A stretch of DNA of 9,912 nucleotides from Methanosarcinaceae archaeon (GTDB taxonomy: Archaea > Halobacteriota > Methanosarcinia > Methanosarcinales > Methanosarcinaceae), in the NCBI GenBank assembly GCA_017613335.1, contig JAGAEB010000154.1, forward strand, positions 1-9,912, given 5' to 3'. The position numbers and the translations under genes are program-made. The notes under the pieces were generated by a model, which ran no database searches, was not told the origin of the DNA, and saw only the letters and a program-made list of their open reading frames with translations. Positions 5,458-9,912 of this stretch are shown piece by piece (the first letter of the stretch is position 1; each line of letters starts with the position of its first letter).

Positions 5458-5631
5458 ATGGCAGCAAAAGTTAATGTTGAAGAATGCACCGGTTGCGGAT
5501 TATGCGCAGACGAATGCCCGGCAGAAGCAATTACCATCAGCGAAGACGGCTACGCCGTTGTTGACGAAGATGAATGCACTGAATGCGGCGCATGCACAGA
5601 CGTCTGCCCGAACGTTGCGATCACTCTCTGA
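5458..5631 (+). CDS. 2[4Fe-4S] ferredoxin
   Basis: A 57-residue clostridial-type ferredoxin with two CxxCxxCxxxCP motifs: CTGCGLCADECP (residues 10-21) and CTECGACTDVCP (40-51), which bind two [4Fe-4S] clusters. The rest is acidic, as usual for low-potential electron carriers. In methanogens such ferredoxins link hydrogenases and the formyl-methanofuran and CO-dehydrogenase enzymes; which partner this one serves cannot be told from the sequence. Start: ATG 5458 gives the conserved compact length; an in-frame ATG at 5383 would place the TATA box and palindrome inside the coding region. Shine-Dalgarno sequence is weak (GTGAGTG ending about seven bases before ATG). The gene is a single unit ending at the hairpin at 5662. 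Confidence 0.95.
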   Translation: MAAKVNVEECTGCGLCADECPAEAITISEDGYAVVDEDECTECGACTDVCPNVAITL

Positions 5632-5661
5632 ATCCGGTTCTGCAGACTTATTTCACGGACT

Positions 5662-5697
5662 GCTTTTAAGAGCGGGTTTTCTGCCTGTTCTTAAAGC
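5662..5697 (+). terminator. Terminator of the ferredoxin gene
   Basis: GCTTTTAAGA (5662-5671) pairs with TCTTAAAGC (5689-5697) with one bulged base and a 17-base loop, followed directly by the T-rich tract TTCCTTTTTCCTTTT. Confidence 0.6.
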
Positions 5698-5830
5698 GGT
5701 TCCTTTTTCCTTTTATTCTGTTTTCATTCCTTTTTTTCTCTTCCCGTGTTGTCGTTTCGCTTTTTCTTTTCCCGTTTTTTCGTTTCATTTTTCTCTTTCC
5801 GCTTTTTCATTCCGTTTTTTCATCTTTTCT
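5698..5830 (+). other. Polypyrimidine tract with many short T-runs
   Basis: Almost pure C/T on the plus strand, built of loose TTTTC and CGTTTC units without a fixed period. It follows the ferredoxin terminator and may act as a zone of oligo-T termination. No gene is seen. Confidence 0.5.
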
Positions 5831-5892
5831 GAAAACAGATCCTGATCTGTCACGGCTTTTTCGCCGAAATCCGTTGTTTCATCGAAATCTTT

Positions 5893-5900
5893 TTTAAATG
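5893..5900 (+). promoter_or_regulatory. TATA box of asd, with a BRE-like CGAAA
   Basis: TTTAAATG, with CGAAA at 5883-5887 as a candidate TFB recognition element upstream. Predicted start is near 5922, giving an asd leader of about 82 bases. Confidence 0.55.
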
Positions 5901-5921
5901 GTTATTCATTGACAATCAAAC

Positions 5922-6003
5922 AGATCTGCCGTAAGGCAGAATTACCCCGACAGGGAAAGCTACAGGGGAATTATGAATCCTGTCACATCCCGGAAGTGAA
6001 TTT
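5922..6003 (+). ncRNA. Structured asd mRNA leader (possible regulatory RNA)
   Basis: The predicted leader begins with a 6-bp hairpin capped by a GNRA tetraloop: TCTGCC (5925-5930), GTAA, GGCAGA (5935-5940). Next, CCCC (5945-5948) can pair with GGGG (5965-5968) and GACAGG (5949-5954) with CCTGTC (5979-5984); these cross, as in an H-type pseudoknot. A G-U pair (5955-5978) can extend the second stem. TCAC at 5983-5986, overlapping the end of CCTGTC, can pair with GTGA (5996-5999) of the Shine-Dalgarno site. A local hairpin GG-A-ATT-ATG-AAT-CC (5967-5980) competes. No known riboswitch class was recognised. Folding energy and conservation were not computed. Confidence 0.3.
5992..5999 (+). promoter_or_regulatory. 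Shine-Dalgarno site of asd
   Basis: GGAAGTGA differs by one base from the full complement GGAGGTGA and lies four bases before ATG 6004. Part of it can pair with upstream leader sequence. Confidence 0.7.
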
Positions 6004-7032
6004 ATGTCAAAGATCAAAGTCGGCGTTTTAGGCGCAACAGGCAACGTCGGTCAGCGTTTCGTTCAGGCTCTGGCCGATCATCCGTGGTTCGAAATTTCCG
6101 CTCTTGCAGCATCAGACAGAAGTGCCGGAAAGAAATACAGAGATGCAGCAGACTGGAAGCTCGGCACCGAGATCCCGGAAGCTGCTGCAGACATCGAAGT
6201 CGTTCCGATCGATGCCAAAAAAGTTGATGCTGATATCGTTTTCTCTGCCCTTCCGGCAGACCTTGCCCAAACGATCGAACCGGAATTCGCAAAAGCCGGA
6301 TGCATCGTTGCCAGCAACGCCGCCGCCATGAGAATGGAAAAAGATGTTCCGCTCGTCATCCCGGAAGTCAACCCCGAACACCTGGGTCTTATCGACATCC
6401 AGAGAGAAAACAGAAAATGGGACGGCTGCATCATCACGAATCCGAACTGTTCGACCATCATGATGTGCGTGACGCTCAAACCGCTCATGCAGTTCGGCAT
6501 CAACTCCATCAATGTCGCCACCATGCAGGCCATTTCCGGCGCAGGCTACAACGGTGTCTACGCCATGGCCATTTACGACAACGTCATCCCGTACATCGGC
6601 GGCGAAGAAGAAAAGATCGAACGCGAGACCCTGAAGATCCTCGGTACTTTCAACGGCTCCGAGATCGTCAACGCCGACATCAAAGTCAGCGCGGCCTGCA
6701 ACCGTGTGCCGGTCATCGACGGCCACACTGAAACGATCTGGGCGGATCTCAAGAGCAACCCGACGCCCGAAGAAGTCAGAAATGCCTTCCTGAATTTCAA
6801 CCCGGGACTTTCCGACCTCCCGACCGAACCGAAATACCCGATCATCGTCCGCGACGAAGCCGACAGACCGCAGCCGCGTCTCGACCGCGACATGGGCAAA
6901 GGCATGAGCGTCTCCGTCGGACGCATCCGTGACGGCATCCGCTACGTCGCCATGGGCCACAACACCGTCAGAGGAGCCGCAGGCGCCAGTGTTCTCAACG
7001 CAGAACTGCTCCACAAGAAAGGCTATCTCTGA
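6004..7032 (+). CDS. asd: Aspartate-semialdehyde dehydrogenase
   Basis: Reduces 4-aspartyl phosphate to aspartate semialdehyde with NADPH, the branch-point step to lysine, threonine and methionine (and, in many methanogens, to the alternative dehydroquinate route to aromatic amino acids). 342 residues, the archaeal/fungal-type length. The N-terminal Rossmann motif is GATGNVGQRF (residues 10-19); the catalytic Cys is C149 in NPNCSTI; SGAGYNGV (178-185) and the RVPVIDGHTE segment with H241 are the conserved dimerisation and active-site parts. The start ATG 6004 has a strong Shine-Dalgarno site. It is a single gene with its own promoter and an unusual leader, and ends at the large hairpin at 7053. 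Aspartokinase is not in the window. Confidence 0.96.
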   Translation: MSKIKVGVLGATGNVGQRFVQALADHPWFEISALAASDRSAGKKYRDAADWKLGTEIPEAAADIEVVPIDAKKVDADIVFSALPADLAQTIEPEFAKAGCIVASNAAAMRMEKDVPLVIPEVNPEHLGLIDIQRENRKWDGCIITNPNCSTIMMCVTLKPLMQFGINSINVATMQAISGAGYNGVYAMAIYDNVIPYIGGEEEKIERETLKILGTFNGSEIVNADIKVSAACNRVPVIDGHTETIWADLKSNPTPEEVRNAFLNFNPGLSDLPTEPKYPIIVRDEADRPQPRLDRDMGKGMSVSVGRIRDGIRYVAMGHNTVRGAAGASVLNAELLHKKGYL

Positions 7033-7052
7033 AAACGATCTCATCCGCAGAC

Positions 7053-7094
7053 ATCCGGCGGGCTCCCGGGAAAATTCCCGGGGATCCTCCGGAT
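7053..7094 (+). terminator. Terminator of asd: nested stem-loop and T-rich tract
   Basis: An inner stem CCCGGG (7065-7070) with CCCGGG (7077-7082) around AAAATT is enclosed by ATCCGG (7053-7058) and CCGGAT (7089-7094). Runs of T follow from 7095. Confidence 0.65.
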
Positions 7095-7250
7095 ATTTTC
7101 CGGTCTTCTTTTTATCGTCTTTTCATCGTCTTTTTTCATCTCTGTTTCTTCTTTCTTTTTTTTCCGGTCTTCTTTTTTCTTGTTTTTTCATCGTCTTCTC
7201 TTTGTTCCTTCTTTTCCCTGTGTTCCGTCTCTTTTCGTTTTTCCCGGGTC
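7095..7250 (+). other. Polypyrimidine tract after asd
   Basis: C/T-rich with repeated TCATCGTCTTTT and TTCCGGTCTTCTTTT segments (TCTTTTCATCGTCTTTTTTCATC near 7118-7140 and TTTTTTCATCGTCTTC near 7184-7199). Several T4-T8 runs could give staggered termination. No gene is seen between 7033 and 7475. Confidence 0.55.
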
Positions 7251-7311
7251 GTCTGCGCTGTTCTCTGCTGCCGCACGGTCAACCTTTCTTTTTTCCGCCC
7301 CGGTTTTCAAT

Positions 7312-7325
7312 AGGTATTAATACCT
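7312..7325. promoter_or_regulatory. 14-bp palindrome with a TATA-like core upstream of serC
   Basis: AGGTATTAATACCT is a perfect palindrome whose centre TATTAATA could itself serve as the TATA box; transcription would then start near 7345 and leave a leader of about 130 bases. A second candidate box, TATAT at 7338-7342, would give a start near 7366. A regulator bound to the palindrome would cover the first box. Confidence 0.45.
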
Positions 7326-7352
7326 TCATTTTCTGTCTATATCCGTTACGAA

Positions 7353-7388
7353 AGGCGCCGCAGGATCAGTTGTCTTTTCGCGGCGTTT
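7353..7388 (+). other. Hairpin in the serC leader
   Basis: CGCCGC (7356-7361) pairs with GCGGCG (7380-7385) across an 18-base loop, extendable by two G-U pairs and one A-T pair to 7353/7388. It falls near the 5' end of the predicted transcript; its role is unknown. Confidence 0.4.
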
Positions 7389-7475
7389 ATCATCACGATT
7401 TTCTTTTTCAGATCACACAGATTATCCTTTATGCCCGCTGCCGATGTTTCTGTGACGGGTTTCTGAGGTTTTGAA

Positions 7476-8564
7476 ATGGCAAGAGTTTACAATTTTTCAG
7501 CCGGCCCGGCGGTTTTACCGGAAGAAGTTCTTAAAGAAGCTGCTGACGAAATGCTGGATTACAACGGCACCGGCATGTCCGTCATGGAAATGAGCCACCG
7601 CTCCAAACCGTATGAAGAGATCATCACGACGGCGGAAAAAGACATTCGCGACCTGATGAATATCCCTGACAACTACAAAGTCCTCTTCCTTCAGGGCGGC
7701 GCCAGCCTCCAGTTCGCCATGATCCCGATGAACCTGATGAAGAACAAAGTCGCCGATTACATCGTGACCGGAAGCTGGTCCAAAAAAGCCTGGCAGGAAG
7801 CCGGAATCTTCGGAAAGGCCAACAAGATTGCTTCAAGCGAGGACAAAGCTTTCAGCTATATCCCGGACTGCTCCGATCTTCCGATCTCCGAAGATGCGGA
7901 TTATGTCTACATCTGCGAGAACGAAACGATCCACGGCACCAAGTTCAAAACGCTCCCGGACACCAAAGGAAAGATCCTTGTTTCCGACATGTCCTCCTGC
8001 TTCCTCTCCGAGCCGGTCGACGTCACCAAATACGGCCTCATCTACGGCGGCGTCCAGAAGAACGTCGGTCCGGCCGGTGTCGTGATCGTCATCATCAGAG
8101 AAGACCTCATCACTGAAGACGTTCTTCCGGGAACGCCGACGATGATGAAATACAAGATCCACGCCGACAACGGATCCCTTTACAACACGCCGCCGGCCTA
8201 CGGCATCTACATCTGCGGCAAAGTCTTCAAGTGGATCAAAAAGACAGGCGGTCTCGAAGGCATGAAAAAACGCAACGAGGAAAAAGCAAAGATTCTCTAC
8301 GACTTCCTCGACAGCAGCAGACTCTTCAAAGGCACCGTCGACAAAAAAGACCGCTCCCTCATGAACGTTCCGTTCATCACAGGCAACGAAGAAACAGACG
8401 CCGAATTTATCAAAAAAGCAACCGCCGCAGGATTCGTCAACCTGAAAGGCCACAGATCCGTCGGCGGCATGCGCGCATCTGTCTACAACGCCATGCCGGT
8501 CGAAGGCATTCAGAAACTCGTTGAATTCATGGCAGCCTTCGAAAAGGAAAAACTGAATGAATAA
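7476..8564 (+). CDS. serC: Phosphoserine aminotransferase
   Basis: A PLP-dependent class V aminotransferase that converts 3-phosphohydroxypyruvate and glutamate to 3-phosphoserine and 2-oxoglutarate in serine synthesis. 362 residues, the bacterial SerC length. Seen: YNFSAGPAVLPEEVL at the N-terminus (5-19), GGASLQF (74-80), the PLP-binding lysine K195 in GGVQKNVGPAG, and the C-terminal HRSVGGMRASVYNAM segment. The start ATG 7476 has GAGGT six bases upstream. Many methanogens use a different, broad-specificity aminotransferase for this step, so a bacterial-type SerC could be an old acquisition; a tree would be needed. The last codons and the stop are tandemly duplicated (8553-8600). It ends at a strong hairpin and is convergent with nfo. 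Confidence 0.96.
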   Translation: MARVYNFSAGPAVLPEEVLKEAADEMLDYNGTGMSVMEMSHRSKPYEEIITTAEKDIRDLMNIPDNYKVLFLQGGASLQFAMIPMNLMKNKVADYIVTGSWSKKAWQEAGIFGKANKIASSEDKAFSYIPDCSDLPISEDADYVYICENETIHGTKFKTLPDTKGKILVSDMSSCFLSEPVDVTKYGLIYGGVQKNVGPAGVVIVIIREDLITEDVLPGTPTMMKYKIHADNGSLYNTPPAYGIYICGKVFKWIKKTGGLEGMKKRNEEKAKILYDFLDSSRLFKGTVDKKDRSLMNVPFITGNEETDAEFIKKATAAGFVNLKGHRSVGGMRASVYNAMPVEGIQKLVEFMAAFEKEKLNE

Positions 8565-8600
8565 TTCACATGAATGCTGAATGAATAATTCACAAGAATG
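8553..8600. repeat. 24-bp tandem duplication covering the serC stop codon
   Basis: Two 24-base copies (8553-8576 and 8577-8600) differ at one position. The first encodes the last residues LNE and the TAA stop; the second is a non-coding echo downstream. Confidence 0.9.
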
Positions 8601-8608
8601 ATGAAAAA

Positions 8609-8642
8609 AGCCCTCTGCCCGGTCTTCTCCGGGCAGAGGGCT
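8609..8642. terminator. Strong bidirectional hairpin terminator between serC and nfo
   Basis: AGCCCTCTGCCCGG (8609-8622) pairs perfectly over 14 bp with CCGGGCAGAGGGCT (8629-8642) around TCTTCT. A6 precedes it (8604-8609) and T6 follows (8646-8651), so it can work in both directions. It resembles a bacterial intrinsic terminator. Confidence 0.85.
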
Positions 8643-8658
8643 GCGTTTTTTACCTTCT

Positions 8659-8784
8659 GTTTTCGATCTTCATTTTCTGATCTTCATTTTCTGATCTTCA
8701 TTTTCTGATCTTCATTTTCTGATCTTCATTTTCTGATCTTCAGTTTCCGGTCTTCATTTTCTGATCTTCAGTTTCCGATCATCA
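8659..8784. repeat. 14-bp tandem array, nine units, between convergent serC and nfo
   Basis: Consensus TTTTCTGATCTTCA. Units start at 8659, 8673, 8687, 8701, 8715, 8729, 8743, 8757 and 8771; those from 8673 to 8742 are identical, and those at 8743 and 8771 carry GTTTCCG variants. Decayed units continue to about 8810. No coding frame is supported. Confidence 0.93.
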
Positions 8785-8846
8785 ATTCCGGCCATCGTTC
8801 CTGATCTTCATTTTTTATCCTGTTCCTGTCTTTCCGGCAACGGCTG

Positions 8847-9686
8847 TCAGTCATCCTTAAAGTTCCCTCTGAGCATTTCGATCTCATAGGCGTAGCCGGC
8901 CAGGTCATTAGGCGTCTCCAGATAGAACGGGAGAGTTTTCAGCCTTTTTTCATTGATGATATCAATAATTGCCGAAAGACCGAGGCTTCCTTCACCGATA
9001 CAGGCGTGTCTGTCCTTGTTGGAGGCAAAAGGCGTCATGCTGTCGTTGAGATGGATCGCGCAGAGACGGTCAAGACCGATGACGCTGTCAAATTCATCGA
9101 GGACATCGTCGAGATGACTGACAATATCATATCCTGCGGAAAAAACATGGCAGGTATCCAGACAGACGCCGAGATGTTCATCAAGTTCCGTTCCGTCGAT
9201 GATCTTCGCGATCTCGTCGAAATTTCTGCCGACCTCGGAGCCTTTTCCGGACATGGTCTCAAGAAGGATTTTCGTCTTCAGTTCCGGATAAAGGATCGCA
9301 TTCAGGTGTTCCCTGATCATTTCAATGCCGGCCTGCGCTCCCTGTTTGACATGGCTGCCGGGGTGGAAATTATACATATTTCCCGGAACGTGCGTATCCA
9401 TGATCTTCAGATCCTCCGCCATGACGTTTTTTGCGAAACTGCGGAGAGTGGGGTCTGCCGCGCAGGCATTGAGCGTATACGGCGCATGCGCCAGGATCGG
9501 CGCGAAATGCTCTTTTTCCATCAGCGCCCGGAGAGCTTCCGAATCGGCCGGATCGACAGGCTTCATCTGACAGCCTCTCGGATTTCTCGTAAAGAACTGG
9601 AACGTATCCGCGCCGATGGACATGGCTTCTCTGCCCATGTGGAGGTAACCCTTTGAAACCGATAAATGACATCCGATATGTAACAT
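8847..9686 (-). CDS. nfo: Endonuclease IV (apurinic/apyrimidinic endonuclease)
   Basis: Zinc-dependent TIM-barrel nuclease that cleaves 5' of abasic sites in base-excision repair. 279 residues, the normal Nfo length. All nine residues expected to bind the trinuclear zinc centre can be found: H68 (HAPY), H108 (FHPGSH), E143 (LETMSGKG), D177 and H180 (CLDTCH), H212 (HLNDS), D225 and H227 (KDRH), E257 (ETPN). The N-terminus MLHIGCHLSVSKGY is intact, so ATG 9686 is a secure start. No Shine-Dalgarno sequence precedes it, and an AT-rich box is centred about 25 bases upstream, so a leaderless mRNA is likely. It is a single gene convergent with serC. The sequence looks close to bacterial Nfo proteins, but no comparison was run. 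Confidence 0.97.
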   Translation of the reverse strand: MLHIGCHLSVSKGYLHMGREAMSIGADTFQFFTRNPRGCQMKPVDPADSEALRALMEKEHFAPILAHAPYTLNACAADPTLRSFAKNVMAEDLKIMDTHVPGNMYNFHPGSHVKQGAQAGIEMIREHLNAILYPELKTKILLETMSGKGSEVGRNFDEIAKIIDGTELDEHLGVCLDTCHVFSAGYDIVSHLDDVLDEFDSVIGLDRLCAIHLNDSMTPFASNKDRHACIGEGSLGLSAIIDIINEKRLKTLPFYLETPNDLAGYAYEIEMLRGNFKDD

Positions 9687-9707
9687 AAATTGAAAAACGC
9701 AGAGCCG

Positions 9708-9715
9708 ATATTAAA
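9708..9715 (-). promoter_or_regulatory. TATA box of nfo
   Basis: TTTAATAT on the minus strand, centred about 25 bases before ATG 9686; predicts transcription starting at or within a base or two of the ATG. Confidence 0.55.
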
Positions 9716-9770
9716 CGGTTCTGATTTTTGTCCCGGAATGAGCCGGAAACGGACGATGGGGACAATAAAG

Positions 9771-9912
9771 AAAGGCAGAGTCCGGCAGAGGCTGACAGAG
9801 ACCGACAGAGACCGACAAAGGCTGACAGAGACTGACAGAGACCGACAAAGGCTGACAGAGACTGACAGAGGCTGACAGAGATTGACAAAGGCTGACAGAG
9901 ACTGACAGAGGC
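9771..9912. repeat. 10-bp tandem array running off the right edge
   Basis: Fourteen 10-base units from 9771 to 9910, consensus RCYGACARAG, with GCTGACAGAG, ACTGACAGAG and ACCGACAAAG variants mixed. The first two are degenerate. The 10-base period is close to one DNA turn, so bases in each unit face the same side of the helix. It lies upstream of the nfo promoter. Open frames across it are a composition effect. Confidence 0.93.

Noticed and set aside
6112..7044. 310-codon frame antisense to asd
   Set aside because: It is a shadow of codon bias in asd; asd is complete with all motifs, and the antisense product has no recognisable domain.
9728..9765. Inverted repeat TTGTCCC...GGGACAA between nfo and the 10-bp array
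   Set aside because: Seven-bp arms with a 24-base loop and no T-run of use for a gene in either direction; it may be chance.
9370..9888. Minus-strand frame reading LCQSLSAFVG repeats into nfo
   Set aside because: It runs out of frame through the nfo gene, and its start lies inside the 10-bp array.
1..9912. Defence island, prophage or transposon
   Set aside because: No integrase, transposase, nuclease-helicase, toxin-antitoxin or phage structural gene is present; the genes are housekeeping.

Overview
The window looks like chromosomal DNA of a methanogenic euryarchaeon, most plausibly a Methanomicrobiales-type organism (genera such as Methanocorpusculum or Methanomicrobium would fit, but nothing here settles the genus). 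Three things point to Archaea: an Era-like GTPase followed directly by a DUF2073 protein, a pair known only from archaea; archaeal TATA boxes about 25-28 bases upstream of the inferred transcription starts; and a mix of Shine-Dalgarno-led and apparently leaderless genes. SerC and endonuclease IV look more bacterial in flavour.

Layout, left to right. At 1-145 the minus strand carries the start of a gene running off the left edge and built of 12-residue Cys/His/Glu-rich repeats. At 410-1410 lie the GTPase and DUF2073 genes, closed by a hairpin. A hypothetical protein follows at 1645-2175, its stop codon lying inside a 13-bp tandem repeat. From 2288 to 2774 there is no gene: an eleven-copy 35-bp array sits between two converging terminators. 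hypC and hypD (minus, 2819-4203) mature [NiFe] hydrogenases. A four-helix membrane protein of unknown function (minus, 4390-4869) follows, with a polypurine/polypyrimidine 22-bp array upstream of its promoter. Then come a small 2[4Fe-4S] ferredoxin (5458-5631), asd (6004-7032), serC (7476-8564) and, convergent with serC, nfo (8847-9686, minus). The right edge is a 10-bp tandem repeat.

The genes are mostly single housekeeping units: hydrogenase maturation, low-potential electron transfer, amino-acid synthesis (aspartate family and serine) and base-excision repair. There is no sign of a prophage, transposon, defence island or CRISPR array.

The unusual part is between the genes. Almost every intergenic space has its own private tandem repeat (unit lengths 36, 12/10, 13, 35, 22, 24, 14 and 10 bp), none shared with its neighbours, and two of them include a stop codon of the adjacent gene. 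The other leads are regulatory: a compact, possibly pseudoknotted asd leader, a palindrome just downstream of the ferredoxin TATA box, and a palindrome containing a TATA-like core upstream of serC. All are read by eye; folding, conservation and database searches were not run.
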